A stretch of 64,000 nt of DNA from contig QBLU01000011.1 of assembly GCA_003241875.1 (NCBI GenBank), positions 1 to 64,000 on the forward strand, given 5' to 3'. Of this stretch, positions 17,695 through 27,450 are shown piece by piece. The position numbers were made by a program, and so were the translations under genes. The notes under the pieces were generated by a model. That model was not told the origin of the DNA. It made no database searches and was given only the letters and a program-made list of their open reading frames with translations. This DNA comes from Alphaproteobacteria bacterium. Lineage in GTDB: Bacteria; Pseudomonadota; Alphaproteobacteria; Sphingomonadales; Sphingomonadaceae. Position 1 is the first letter of the stretch, and the number at the start of each line of letters is the position of its first letter.

Positions 17695-19341
17695 ATGACC
17701 AAAGCTTCTGACCTGCTGGTGCAGTGCCTCGAAAACGAGGGCTGCGAATATGTCTTCGGTGTGCCGGGAGAGGAGAATCTCGACTTTCTCGACAGCCTGT
17801 CGCGGTCGACCAGGATCCGCCTCGTACTGACCCGCCATGAACAGGGCGCCGGCTTCATGGCGGCGACCTATGGTCGGCACACCGGCAAGGCCGGCGTGTG
17901 TCTTGCAACGCTGGGCCCGGGGGCAACAAATCTGGTAACCGCGGCAGCCTATGCGACGCTCGGCGGCATGCCGATCCTGATGATCACCGGGCAAAAGCCT
18001 ATCAAGAAATCGAAGCAGGGCCGTTTCCAGATCCTCGACGTCGTCGACATGATGCGGCCGATCACCAAATACACCCACCAGCTTGCTTCGGCCGACAATA
18101 TTCCGGCCCGCACGCGCGAGGCATTCCGCCTGGCGCAGGAGGAAAAGCCCGGGGCAACACACCTCGAATTGCCAGAGGACATCGCCCATGATCCGACCGA
18201 GGCGACACCGATCGCGCCGAGCCATGTTCGCCGCCCGGTGCCCGACGCCAAGGCGATCGCCGTCGCCGTGCAGGCGATCGAGTCCGCGCGTGCGCCGATC
18301 CTGGTCATCGGCGCCGGCGCCAACCGGACGATGACGTCGCGGATGCTCAACCTTCTCGTCGACAAGACAGGTATCCCGTTCCTGACGACGCAATTGGGTA
18401 AGGGCGTCATCGACGAACGCCACCCCAAGTTTGTCGGTTGCGCGGCGCTGTCATCGGGCGATTTCGTTCATGCCGCCATTCGCCACGCCGACGTCATCGT
18501 CAACATCGGTCACGATGTCATTGAAAAGCCGCCATTCTTCATGAAGACTGGCGGCGCCGCGGTGATCCATGTGTCGAACAGACCGGCCGAGGTCGACCCG
18601 GTCTATTTCCCGCAGATCGAGGTGATCGGCGATATCGCCAACGCCGTCTGGCAGATCACCGAGACGATTACCCGGCAGCAGCATTGGGCCTGTTCCGCCA
18701 TGCTGGCGGCGCGCGCGGCGGAGGTGGAACACCGCGAGGCGGCGGTCGGCGACGCGCGTTGCCCGCTTTATCCGCAATATGTTGTCGACCAGGTTCGCAA
18801 GGCGATGCCGTCCGACGGGATCATCGCGCTCGATAACGGCATCTACAAGATCTGGTTCGCCCGCAACTACACCGCGCACCAGGCGAACACGGTGCTGCTC
18901 GACAATGCGCTGGCGTCGATGGGGGCCGGGCTGCCGTCGGCAATGGCGTCGGCGATGGTTTATCCGGGCCGGAAGGTCATGGCGATCTGCGGTGACGGCG
19001 GCTTCATGATGAACTCGCAGGAAATGGAGACGGCGGTCAGGCTCGGCCTCGACATCACCGTGCTGATCCTCAACGACAACGGCTATGGCATGATCCGCTG
19101 GAAACAGGCCAACATGGGGTTCCGCGACTGGGGCCTGACCTATGGCAACCCGGATTTCGTCAAATATGCCGAAAGCTATGGCGCCCAGGGGCATCGCGTT
19201 ACCAGTGCCGAGATGCTGCCCTGCTTGCTCGCTTCGTGCCTCGCCGCAAAGGGCGTCCAGCTGATCGAGTGCCCGGTCGATTATTCGGACAACGATCGCA
19301 TCCTCAACAAGGATATCACGGCGCTGAGCGCTGACCTTTGA
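17695..19341 (+). CDS. Acetolactate synthase large-subunit-type ThDP enzyme
   Basis: YVFGVPGEENLDFLDSL, LATLGPGATNLVTAAAYA, LMITGQKP and ICGDGGFMMNSQEMETAVRL...LNDNGYGMIRWKQ (ThDP motif). Confidence 0.88.
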   Translation: MTKASDLLVQCLENEGCEYVFGVPGEENLDFLDSLSRSTRIRLVLTRHEQGAGFMAATYGRHTGKAGVCLATLGPGATNLVTAAAYATLGGMPILMITGQKPIKKSKQGRFQILDVVDMMRPITKYTHQLASADNIPARTREAFRLAQEEKPGATHLELPEDIAHDPTEATPIAPSHVRRPVPDAKAIAVAVQAIESARAPILVIGAGANRTMTSRMLNLLVDKTGIPFLTTQLGKGVIDERHPKFVGCAALSSGDFVHAAIRHADVIVNIGHDVIEKPPFFMKTGGAAVIHVSNRPAEVDPVYFPQIEVIGDIANAVWQITETITRQQHWACSAMLAARAAEVEHREAAVGDARCPLYPQYVVDQVRKAMPSDGIIALDNGIYKIWFARNYTAHQANTVLLDNALASMGAGLPSAMASAMVYPGRKVMAICGDGGFMMNSQEMETAVRLGLDITVLILNDNGYGMIRWKQANMGFRDWGLTYGNPDFVKYAESYGAQGHRVTSAEMLPCLLASCLAAKGVQLIECPVDYSDNDRILNKDITALSADL

Positions 19342-19362
19342 GTGGCGTCACAGCCGCCGGCA

Positions 19363-19641
19363 TCAATTCGGCGATCCCTGCATGGCGCGCATGCGGTCCA
19401 TGCCGGTCTTCAGCTCGGGCTGGGTGACAAAGCCGTCCTTGTCCGCATCGAGCATCCTGAAGCCCATTTCGCGGCGGCCGGCGGCGAGCCACTCGTCCTT
19501 GTCCCATTTGCCGTCCTTGTTGGTATCGGCGGCCACCAGCTTGGCTCGCGCTTCGGCCATGCCGGCGGCATCGGTCGGCGGGGTCTGGGCAGCGGCAGCT
19601 GTCGCCGCGAGCAGGGCCATGGTGGTCAGCAGCAGGCGCAT
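19363..19641 (-). CDS. Exported EF-hand domain protein
   Basis: Signal MRLLLTTMALLAATAAAA; two EF-hand loops DTNKDGKWDKDE and DADKDGFVTQPE. Confidence 0.85.
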   Translation of the reverse strand: MRLLLTTMALLAATAAAAQTPPTDAAGMAEARAKLVAADTNKDGKWDKDEWLAAGRREMGFRMLDADKDGFVTQPELKTGMDRMRAMQGSPN

Positions 19642-19805
19642 GTCCTTGTCTCCCAATATTCAGCTTCGATACGCATGCGCACCGGAAAACCCCTTGTCGC
19701 GTTCTGCCCCGGCAGCGTCGACATTGCAAAGCCCGACTTGGCGCGACCCGGCAAGCCGTTTAAGACCGGGTGCATGCTAGTTGTGTCCAGGGCTCGGGTT
19801 TCTTG

Positions 19806-20678
19806 ATGGCGGCGCGGCCCGAATTGTTGCCGGTACTGCAGGGTGCCGCCGTGCGCCTGTCGCCCCGGCCTCTGGAAAAGCCCTGGGGGCGAACTGTGCT
19901 TGGCCCCTGGGGCCTTGATCTGGGCGATGGTCGCAAGCCCATCGGCGAGGTCCATCATTGCGCCGCTGGCGATGACCCGCCGCTGCTGATCAAGACGCTG
20001 TTCACCAGCGACCTGCTGTCGGTTCAGGTGCATCCCGACGAAACGGCAGCGAAGGCGCGCGGCGGCCGACGCGGCAAGGACGAGGCCTGGGTGGTGCTGG
20101 CGGCCGAACCCGGCGCGAAGATCGGCAAGGGACTGATCCGGGACAGCGACGCCGCGACCCTGCGGGCGGCGGCGCAGGATGGCGCAATCATGGACATGCT
20201 GCACTGGCATGATTGTGCCGCCGGTGATGTCTTCTTCACGCCGGCGGGGACCATCCACGCCATCGGTGCCGGGGTCACGCTGTTCGAAATCCAGCAGAAT
20301 TGCGACGTGACCTATCGCCTGTTCGACCATGGCCGCGACCGGCCGCTCAACCTCGACGATGGGCTGGCGGTTGCCGATATGCGCGCCTGGGTGCCGCCGG
20401 CGCCGCTGCCGTCGCCGGGGCCGGGTCGCGAATTGCTAATCGCCGGACCGAGCTTCGTGCTGGAAAGGCTCGGGACGGGCGGTGGCCGGCTGGTGCCGCC
20501 GGCTGGTACCACCCTGTGGGTGGCCGTGGTGTCGGGCACCGCCCGCATCGGCAGTGATCCGCTGGCCGCGGGCGAAGTCTGGGCGGTCACGGCGCCGGTT
20601 CAGGTCAGCGGTCACGCCGAGTTGCTCGTCACCTATGCCGGCGGTACTGTCGTTGCCGGCCTGTGGATCGAAGACTGA
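19806..20678 (+). CDS. manA: Class I mannose-6-phosphate isomerase
   Basis: LSVQVHPDETAAK, KDEAWVVLAAEPGA, FTPAGTIHAIGAGVTLFEIQQNCDVTYRLFDHGR. Confidence 0.88.
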   Translation: MAARPELLPVLQGAAVRLSPRPLEKPWGRTVLGPWGLDLGDGRKPIGEVHHCAAGDDPPLLIKTLFTSDLLSVQVHPDETAAKARGGRRGKDEAWVVLAAEPGAKIGKGLIRDSDAATLRAAAQDGAIMDMLHWHDCAAGDVFFTPAGTIHAIGAGVTLFEIQQNCDVTYRLFDHGRDRPLNLDDGLAVADMRAWVPPAPLPSPGPGRELLIAGPSFVLERLGTGGGRLVPPAGTTLWVAVVSGTARIGSDPLAAGEVWAVTAPVQVSGHAELLVTYAGGTVVAGLWIED

Positions 20679-21001
20679 TGGAGCAAGTCGCCGCGGCCCA
20701 GGCCTGGGTGATGGCCCTTGGCGCCCGCTATGGCGTCAACCCGGTGGTGTTCGGCGCGATCTATGTCGGCGCCATCCCGTTTTTCCTGTTCTTCACCGGG
20801 CTGGCCATCAAGCGGCTGCGGGCCCGGCAGTCGGCGGTGCTGCCGATCCTTGCTGCCGGCCTGTGCTTTGTCTCGGCCTATCTCTATCTCGCCATTGTCG
20901 GGCGCAACATCCCGGTCTGGGTCTGGATCTTCCTCGGCGCGCTGGTGGCCTATGGGGCGTGGAGCGCAATCCGCGATTTCCGCAAGAAGCTGATCGACTG
21001 A
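20678..21001 (+). CDS. Small membrane protein of unknown function
   Basis: About three hydrophobic helices; ATG overlaps the manA stop (TGATG). Confidence 0.7.
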   Translation: MEQVAAAQAWVMALGARYGVNPVVFGAIYVGAIPFFLFFTGLAIKRLRARQSAVLPILAAGLCFVSAYLYLAIVGRNIPVWVWIFLGALVAYGAWSAIRDFRKKLID

Positions 21002-21002
21002 G

Positions 21003-21794
21003 CTATTCCCGGCGCACGCTTTCCATGCGTTCCTCGGTCACCGGATAGTCGCAATCCTCGGGAATGGTAAGCCACAGGGCGCCGTCACGCTCGACGATTT
21101 CGGGTTGGATGAACGGCGGCGGGCGGGTCGCGGCGGCGGCCATGATGGCGGCGACGCTGTCGTACTGGCCGAGCCGCTGGAGATTGCACTTGGTCGGAAA
21201 CACCAGTGCGGCCTTGCCCTCGGCTTCATCGGCGAGCACTTGCGCCGCCGTCGTCCAGTGTATGGCCACCGCCTCATGCCCGTCGGGCGAGATGGCGGCG
21301 CCGGCGGTGTTGCCGGCATCGGCGAGGTAGAAATGCGTGTCGAAGCGCCGCTTGATCGGCGCCGCGGCCGGCGGCTCCCAGCGCGCAAAGGGGATGAAGC
21401 GATCGGCGGCGACCTTGTGGTTGAGCGCGGCGAGGGTCGCGGCAAAGGTGCAGGCGTCGGCGCTGTCGGGGCCGCTGGCCAGTTCGGCGCGGGCCCGGGC
21501 GAGCTGCGTCGGGTCGGCGGCGGCGCCACTGGTCAGCAGCACGCCGGTTTCCTCCAGCGCCTCGCGGCAGCAGGCGATGCGCGCCGATGCGTCGATGTCG
21601 TCGAGCCGCTCGAAGCCGGTGGCGAGACGGGGATCGCGGGCGGTGGTGACATCGGCCGGATCGACACGGCCACCCGGAAACACCAGCGCACCGCCGGCAA
21701 AGGCGAGGTTGTCCCCGCGCTTGACCATCAGGATTTCGGGTCCGCTTGGCGAATCGCGCAGCAGGATCACGGTGGCGGCGAGGATACTGGTCAT
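21003..21794 (-). CDS. NUDIX hydrolase family protein (NUDT19-like)
   Basis: AATVILLRDSPSGPEILMVKR, FPGGRVDPAD ... CREALEETGVLL (NUDIX box with insertion). Confidence 0.85.
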   Translation of the reverse strand: MTSILAATVILLRDSPSGPEILMVKRGDNLAFAGGALVFPGGRVDPADVTTARDPRLATGFERLDDIDASARIACCREALEETGVLLTSGAAADPTQLARARAELASGPDSADACTFAATLAALNHKVAADRFIPFARWEPPAAAPIKRRFDTHFYLADAGNTAGAAISPDGHEAVAIHWTTAAQVLADEAEGKAALVFPTKCNLQRLGQYDSVAAIMAAAATRPPPFIQPEIVERDGALWLTIPEDCDYPVTEERMESVRRE

Positions 21795-21859
21795 TCCTCG
21801 AGCCTAGACGTGATACGGGGCCAGCGCACCCCTGCTGGAAATAGGGGCAAGGCTGTGGA

Positions 21860-22483
21860 ATGGTCGCGCCCGTGACGATTGTCGAAATCCTGGGGTTGGC
21901 CGCGAGCCTGAGCCTGCTGGCGGGCTGGCGGCTTTATGCCGCGGTGCTGGCGGCGGGGCTGGCGATGCGCTTCGGCGTGCTCGACCTGGTCGGCGCGCCG
22001 GCGCTGCCGCATGCGCTGGCCGGGTTGCAGGTGCTGGCCAATCCCTGGGTGCTCGGAATCGCCGCGCTGGGTACCGCGGCGGAGTTTCTGGCCGACAAGG
22101 TCGCTTGGCTCGACAGCATCTGGGACACGCTGCACACACTGGTGCGCCCTGTCGGCGGCGCGCTGCTGGCGCTGGCCGTGGTGTCGCCCGACGACAATGC
22201 ACTGGCGGTGGTGGTGTTTCTGCTTGGCGGTGGCGCGGCGCTGGCCTCTCATGCGGCCAAGGCCGGGTCGCGTGCGGTGATCAACGGCTCACCCGAACCG
22301 GTCAGCAACGTCGTTGCATCTGTGGCCGAGGATGGGCTGGTGGCGGGCGGGCTATGGCTGGCGCTGAGCCATCCGGAATGGGCAGCGGCGCTGGCGCTGG
22401 TGCTGGCGGGGCTGGCGGCGCTGTTGTTGTGGCTGGCGTGGCGGATCCTGGGGCCGCTGTGGCGCCGGCTGTGGCGGGCGTGA
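21860..22483 (+). CDS. DUF4126 family membrane protein
   Basis: AASLSLLAGWRLYAAVLAAGLAMRFG, FLADKVAWLDSIWDTLHTLVRPVGGALLA. Confidence 0.75.
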   Translation: MVAPVTIVEILGLAASLSLLAGWRLYAAVLAAGLAMRFGVLDLVGAPALPHALAGLQVLANPWVLGIAALGTAAEFLADKVAWLDSIWDTLHTLVRPVGGALLALAVVSPDDNALAVVVFLLGGGAALASHAAKAGSRAVINGSPEPVSNVVASVAEDGLVAGGLWLALSHPEWAAALALVLAGLAALLLWLAWRILGPLWRRLWRA

Positions 22484-22541
22484 AGCGCTTGGACGGCGGC
22501 GCGCGGCGGTGTAAGGCCAAGCGCAAGATCGGGAGCAGAGA

Positions 22542-23669
22542 ATGAGCGTTCGCCCTTGGCGTGACATAACACGCCGCAAATCGCGGCAGATCATGGTCGG
22601 CAAGGTGCCGGTCGGCGGCGATGCGCCGATCGCGGTGCAGACCATGACCAACACGCTGACCAGCGATGCCGCGGCGACGATCGACCAGATCCGCCGCTGC
22701 GAGGAGGTCGGTGCCGACATCGTGCGGGTGTCCTGCCCGGATGTGGAATCGACCGCGGCGCTGTCGACCATCGTGCGAGCGGTGAACGTGCCGATCGTTG
22801 CCGACATCCATTTTCACTACAAGCGCGGGCTTGAAGCCGCTGACGCCGGCGCCGCCTGCCTGCGCATCAACCCGGGCAACATCGGCAGCCAAGCGCGCGT
22901 CAAGGAAGTCGTGCGTGCTGCCAAGGCCAACGGCTGTTCGATCCGTATCGGCGTCAATGCCGGGTCGCTGGAGAAGCACCTGCTCGAAAAGTACGGCGAG
23001 CCGTGCCCCGAGGCGCTGGTCGAAAGCGCGCTCGAGCATATGAAGATGCTCCAGGATGAAGATTTCCACGAGTTCAAGATCTCGGTGAAGGCGTCGGACG
23101 TGTTCCTCGCGGTGGCGGCCTACAACGGTCTCGCCGAGGTCTGCGACTATCCGCTGCATCTCGGCATCACCGAGGCCGGCGGGCTGCAGGGCGGCACGGT
23201 CAAGTCGTCGATCGGGCTGGGCATGCTGCTGTGGGCGGGCGTTGGCGACACCATCCGCGTATCGCTGTCGGCCGATCCCGTCGAGGAAGTGAAGGTCGGC
23301 TATCACATCCTGAAATCGCTTGGCATCCGGGCGCGCGGCGTGCGGGTGGTGTCGTGCCCCAGCTGCGCGCGCCAAGGCTTCGACGTCGTCAAGACCGTCG
23401 AGACGCTGGAGACGCGGCTGGCGCACATCACCACGCCGCTGTCGCTGTCGGTGCTCGGCTGCGTCGTCAATGGTCCCGGCGAGGCGCGCGAAACCGATAT
23501 CGGGCTGACCGGCGGCGGCAATGGCCGGCACATGGTGTTCCTGTCGGGCATCACCGACCATGTCATCGAGAGCGAAAAGATGGTCGATCACATCGTCATG
23601 CTTGTCGAGAAAAAGGCAGCGGAGCTGGAAGCGGCCAAGGCGGCGGCGGAAGCGATCGCGGCGGAGTAG
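22542..23669 (+). CDS. ispG: 4-hydroxy-3-methylbut-2-enyl-diphosphate synthase
   Basis: [51 protein letters not shown] and [14 protein letters not shown]. Confidence 0.96.
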   Translation: MSVRPWRDITRRKSRQIMVGKVPVGGDAPIAVQTMTNTLTSDAAATIDQIRRCEEVGADIVRVSCPDVESTAALSTIVRAVNVPIVADIHFHYKRGLEAADAGAACLRINPGNIGSQARVKEVVRAAKANGCSIRIGVNAGSLEKHLLEKYGEPCPEALVESALEHMKMLQDEDFHEFKISVKASDVFLAVAAYNGLAEVCDYPLHLGITEAGGLQGGTVKSSIGLGMLLWAGVGDTIRVSLSADPVEEVKVGYHILKSLGIRARGVRVVSCPSCARQGFDVVKTVETLETRLAHITTPLSLSVLGCVVNGPGEARETDIGLTGGGNGRHMVFLSGITDHVIESEKMVDHIVMLVEKKAAELEAAKAAAEAIAAE

Positions 23670-23846
23670 ATGGCCGGCGCCGTGCATCGCGCCGTGACCG
23701 TGCTGCTGTGGACGCTGGTCGGGGTCGCCAAGATCCTGGCGCTGGCATTGCTGATCGAAGGCCGGTGGGTCGCTGCTGCGTCGGCTTTGGCGCTGACCTT
23801 GCTGCTTGTGACCCTGGCTTTGCTGTGGCGGCGGCGCCTCACCTGA
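23670..23846 (+). CDS. Short membrane ORF (58 aa), not in supplied ORF track
   Basis: ATG overlapping the ispG TAG region; translates MAGAVHRAVTVLLWTLVGVAKILALALLIEGRWVAAASALALTLLLVTLALLWRRRLT*. Confidence 0.5.
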   Translation: MAGAVHRAVTVLLWTLVGVAKILALALLIEGRWVAAASALALTLLLVTLALLWRRRLT

Positions 23847-23887
23847 GCGGGGCTTGCGCCGCAGCCTTGGCGATGGTCATTGAGGCC

Positions 23888-24370
23888 ATGATCCGTCCCG
23901 CCACACCCGCCGATATCGCCACCATTCGCCAGCTCATCGTCGAACTGGCTGTCTACGAGCGTGAGCCCGACGCGGTGAAGGCGACCGAGGCGCAACTGCA
24001 CGAGGCGTTGTTCGGCGCGCGGCCGATCGCCGAGGCGGTGCTGGCTGAGGTAGACGGGCAGGCGGTCGGCCTGGCGTTGTTCTTCACCAACTTCTCGACC
24101 TGGGAGGGCAGGGGCGGGCTGTATCTCGAGGACCTGTTCGTGCGGCCTGCTGCGCGCGGGCTCGGCATCGGCAAGGCGCTGCTGGTGCATCTGGCGGGGA
24201 TTGCCGTGGCGCGCGGCTATGGCCGTTTCGAATGGTCGGTGCTCGATTGGAACGAGCCGGCGATCGGGTTCTACAAAGCGCTGGGTGCCGAGGCACGGGA
24301 CGAGTGGACGGTGATGCGGGTCGATGGCGATGCGCTGGCGGCGCTGGCTGCGGCTGCTCCCCCGGCCTGA
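23888..24370 (+). CDS. GNAT family N-acetyltransferase (diamine/thialysine acetyltransferase-like)
   Basis: IRPATPADIATIRQLIVELAVYERE, FTNFSTWEGRGGLYLEDLFVRPAARGLGIGKALL, WSVLDWNEPAIGFYKALGA. Confidence 0.88.
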   Translation: MIRPATPADIATIRQLIVELAVYEREPDAVKATEAQLHEALFGARPIAEAVLAEVDGQAVGLALFFTNFSTWEGRGGLYLEDLFVRPAARGLGIGKALLVHLAGIAVARGYGRFEWSVLDWNEPAIGFYKALGAEARDEWTVMRVDGDALAALAAAAPPA

Positions 24371-24444
24371 CAGGGGATGGGGTTGGGGGGAGGATTAGAC
24401 CCCTGGTCCTGAATGCAGTCCGGGCTTCGCGCACCTTCCCCCGG

Positions 24445-24466
24445 CCCCTCCCTTGAAAGGGAGGGG
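24445..24466. terminator. Perfect GC-rich palindrome between convergent genes, terminator-like
   Basis: CCCCTCCCTTGAAAGGGAGGGG between the GNAT gene and ppa; no clear U-tract. Confidence 0.4.
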
Positions 24467-24476
24467 AGAGGAGAGA

Positions 24477-25061
24477 TCAGCCGCGTGGCGCTCCGGGATG
24501 TTCGCGAGGAGCCGGTACGCTGACGCCCTTTTCGGCTTCGTTGTAGCGCTCGATCGATTCGAGGATCAGGCGTTCGGCCGTTGCCTTGCCTTCCCAGCCC
24601 TGGAACTTTGTCCACTTGCCGGGCTCGAGGTCCTTGTAGTGGGTGAAGAAATGTTCGATCTGCTGAAGAAGAATGTCCGGCAAGTCGGTGTATTCGCTCA
24701 CATTGTCGTAATAGGGGTGGACCTTGTTCACCGACACGCAGAGCAGCTTGGCATCGCCGCCGGCGTCATCCTCCATCATCATCACCCCGACAGGGCGGAC
24801 GCGGCTGATGCAGCCCGGCACGAACGGCGTGCGCGCGACGACGAGCGCGTCGATCGGGTCGCCGTCTTCGGCGAGAGTGTGCGGGATAAAGCCGTAGTTG
24901 GTCGGATAGCGCATCGCGGTGTGCAGGATACGATCGACGAAAAGCGCGCCGGAAGCCTTGTCGAGCTCGTATTTGACCGGTTCGCCGCCGAGCGGGCATT
25001 CGATGACGACGTTGACGTCGTGCGGCGGGTTCACGCCAATCGGGATTTGATCGATCCGCAT
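24477..25061 (-). CDS. ppa: Inorganic pyrophosphatase
   Basis: VVIECPLGGEPVKYELDK, FVDRILHTAMRYPTNYGFIPHTLAEDGDPIDALV. Confidence 0.95.
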   Translation of the reverse strand: MRIDQIPIGVNPPHDVNVVIECPLGGEPVKYELDKASGALFVDRILHTAMRYPTNYGFIPHTLAEDGDPIDALVVARTPFVPGCISRVRPVGVMMMEDDAGGDAKLLCVSVNKVHPYYDNVSEYTDLPDILLQQIEHFFTHYKDLEPGKWTKFQGWEGKATAERLILESIERYNEAEKGVSVPAPREHPGAPRG

Positions 25062-25128
25062 TCTTGTCTCCTGTACTGCGGCGCGGCGTAAGGGTCGCGA
25101 CGCGATTCGTCTATGGGAAGGATGGCCT

Positions 25129-25446
25129 ATGGCCTGGCTGGCACTGATCCTCGGCGGCTTGTTCGAAGTCGGTTTCACCACCTCGCTGCGATTTGTCGAC
25201 GGCTTTCGCAACCTGCCCTGGGTGGTGGTCTTCCTCGTCGCGGTCAGCCTTTCGATGGGCCTGCTCGAATATGCCGGGCGGACGATCCCGATCGGCACCG
25301 CCTATGCCGTCTGGGCCGGGGTGGGCGCCGCCGGCACGGCATTGGTCGGCATCATCTGGTTCGGCGAGGTCGCCAGTCTGCCGCGGCTGCTGCTGCTGGC
25401 CGGGCTGGTCGGCTGCATCGTCGGACTGAAGCTGATCAAGGCCTAG
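25129..25446 (+). CDS. SMR family transporter, SugE/Gdx-like
   Basis: ALILGGLFEVGFTTSLRFVDGF, GTAYAVWAGVGAAGTALVGIIWFGE. Confidence 0.85.
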   Translation: MAWLALILGGLFEVGFTTSLRFVDGFRNLPWVVVFLVAVSLSMGLLEYAGRTIPIGTAYAVWAGVGAAGTALVGIIWFGEVASLPRLLLLAGLVGCIVGLKLIKA

Positions 25447-27352
25447 GTTTCAGCAACCGGTCCAGCGGTCCGTCCGCACCGGTCTTTTCGAAACGCGGGT
25501 AGCGCAGGCCGCCGTTCCAGGGGAAGTCGACCATTCGCAGCCGGTCATCGGTCTTGACCAGCAGGCGGATCGGCACCTTGCCACCCTTGGCAGCGGTGAT
25601 CTCGGCCCTCAGCTGGTCGTCGGAATAGGGCTTGTCGTTGACCGCCACCAGGCTGTCGCCGACGGTGAGGCCGGCGGCATAGGCGGCGCTGTCCCAGACC
25701 ACCTGGTCGACGCGGCCGTCCTTGCCGATGACGAGGCCGCCCGAATAGCTGAGGTTGTTGACCCTGACGCCGCGCCGCGCCTCGCCGAACGCCGTGGTCG
25801 GGGTGTCGGTATAGACCAGCTTGTATCCCGACATGGTAAAGCCGTTCAGCGGTGCGTGATCGGCCTTTTCGGTGAGGCGCTGGTTGAGGAAGCCGGCCCA
25901 ATCATAGGGCACGACCCCGTTCAGCGTGCTGACGACGGTATTGAAATCATAGGTGTTGACGCCCCAGTCACCGTCGTTGACGCCGAAGAACGCCTTGGCG
26001 AAGTCGTCGAGGCCCCTGGCGCCCTTGGTCTCGCGGCGGATGATCGCGTCGGCCTCCATCCAGATCAGCAGGCCTTCGTTGTAGTAATCCTCGCTGCGCT
26101 GCTCGGTGATCCAGCCTTTCGGCGCGCGCCGGCTGATGACCGGATCGTTGGTGGTGTCGTCGAGCGAGCGCCAGCTGCGCGCCGGCCGGTTGTCGAGCGA
26201 CGCGGCGATGGCAGCGAGGCTGTCCAGCGTGTCCTGTTTCGACGTGATGCCCGAACGGGCGCCAAGCACATAGCCCCAGAACTGCGTCTGGCCTTCATAG
26301 ACCCAGAGCAGCGAATTGCGCATCGGCACGCTGTAGTTCGGCGTGAACAGGTCGGCGCCGCGGCGGTACTTGCCGTTCCAGCTATGGGTGAATTCGTGGG
26401 GCAGCAGGTTGCGATCGCCGGGGCCCTTGTTCCAATCGATGAAATAGGGCGGCGAAACCCCGTTCTCGCTACTGCGATGATGTTCGAGGCCGATGCCGCC
26501 CATGACGTCCGACAGCGACAGCAGCAGGTGATAGCGATCGAAGTGCCGGGCGCCGAACAGCTTCAGCGCCTGGTCGACGAGCCGTTTGTGGGCATCGATC
26601 TGCGCCGGCGTCGCCGCGAGGAAGCGTGGGGCGTCGGCGACGACGTCGAGGCTGACGTTGCTGCCGAGGTCCCAGCTTTGCGCCCAGCGACCGGCGATGA
26701 AGGGCGAATCGACCAGCGTTTCGAAATCGACGGTTTCATAGGTGATGGTGTCGCCGCTGCGCCCCGTCGGCTTCAGCACGCCATAGGCGGTCCAGCCGGC
26801 CGGCCAGGTCACGCTGGTGGCAAAGGGAATGCGCCGGGTGAAATAGCCGGCAGGGTAGAGCGCGACGCTGTTCGGCTGCAGGCTGAGCATGTCGGTGGTG
26901 GCGACGATGCGGCCCTGGTTGCCGGCGGTGGCCGACAGGAACTGGAAGCGGACATCGAGGCTGCGGGTGCCGGCAGGGACATCGACTGTGAAGCCATAGA
27001 CGTCGATCTCGTCGCGTTTCCAGGTCAGCGGCTTGCCATTGGCGCTGATCGTCAGGCCGGCGACCTTTTCCACCTGGCCGGTCGGGCTGTGGTTGCCGGG
27101 CAGCCACTTCGGGAACAGCAGGGTCATCCGCCCGGCACCGCTGACGGGGATGGTCTGCCGCACCTTCCAGATGCCGCGGGTGACATCGGTGGCGTCGACC
27201 TTCAGCGTGATGGTGCCGGGATAGGCGACATCCTGCGGGGCCGGGATGGTCTGCTCGATCGGCAGCGGTTGCGGCAGGCTGCGGATAGGTGCGGCAAGGG
27301 CGGACGTGGACAACAGCCCGGCAAGGCCGATCAACAAAAGCGAACGCGTCAT
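25436..27352 (-). CDS. M61 family glycyl-aminopeptidase-like protein with PDZ domain, secreted
   Basis: Signal peptide; LLPHEFTHSWNGKYR (HExxH); WVYEGQTQFWGYVLG; C-terminal PDZ-like DQVVWDSAAYAAGLTVGDSLVAVN. Confidence 0.9.
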   Translation of the reverse strand: MTRSLLLIGLAGLLSTSALAAPIRSLPQPLPIEQTIPAPQDVAYPGTITLKVDATDVTRGIWKVRQTIPVSGAGRMTLLFPKWLPGNHSPTGQVEKVAGLTISANGKPLTWKRDEIDVYGFTVDVPAGTRSLDVRFQFLSATAGNQGRIVATTDMLSLQPNSVALYPAGYFTRRIPFATSVTWPAGWTAYGVLKPTGRSGDTITYETVDFETLVDSPFIAGRWAQSWDLGSNVSLDVVADAPRFLAATPAQIDAHKRLVDQALKLFGARHFDRYHLLLSLSDVMGGIGLEHHRSSENGVSPPYFIDWNKGPGDRNLLPHEFTHSWNGKYRRGADLFTPNYSVPMRNSLLWVYEGQTQFWGYVLGARSGITSKQDTLDSLAAIAASLDNRPARSWRSLDDTTNDPVISRRAPKGWITEQRSEDYYNEGLLIWMEADAIIRRETKGARGLDDFAKAFFGVNDGDWGVNTYDFNTVVSTLNGVVPYDWAGFLNQRLTEKADHAPLNGFTMSGYKLVYTDTPTTAFGEARRGVRVNNLSYSGGLVIGKDGRVDQVVWDSAAYAAGLTVGDSLVAVNDKPYSDDQLRAEITAAKGGKVPIRLLVKTDDRLRMVDFPWNGGLRYPRFEKTGADGPLDRLLKPRP

Positions 27353-27450
27353 GGAAATCCTCTTTTGATGACAATTAGGCGCGGGGCTTTGCGCCTGTCC
27401 AGCGGCGTTGCTGATGACATTCGCCGCGGCCTCGCCTATCCGGCTGCGTT

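Noticed and set aside
22302-23687. 461 aa minus-strand ORF
   Set aside because: Antisense to ispG; mirror-frame artefact.
25062-25128. Guanidine riboswitch upstream of the SMR transporter
   Set aside because: Only about 67 bp separates ppa and the SMR gene, and I see no conserved guanidine riboswitch motif.
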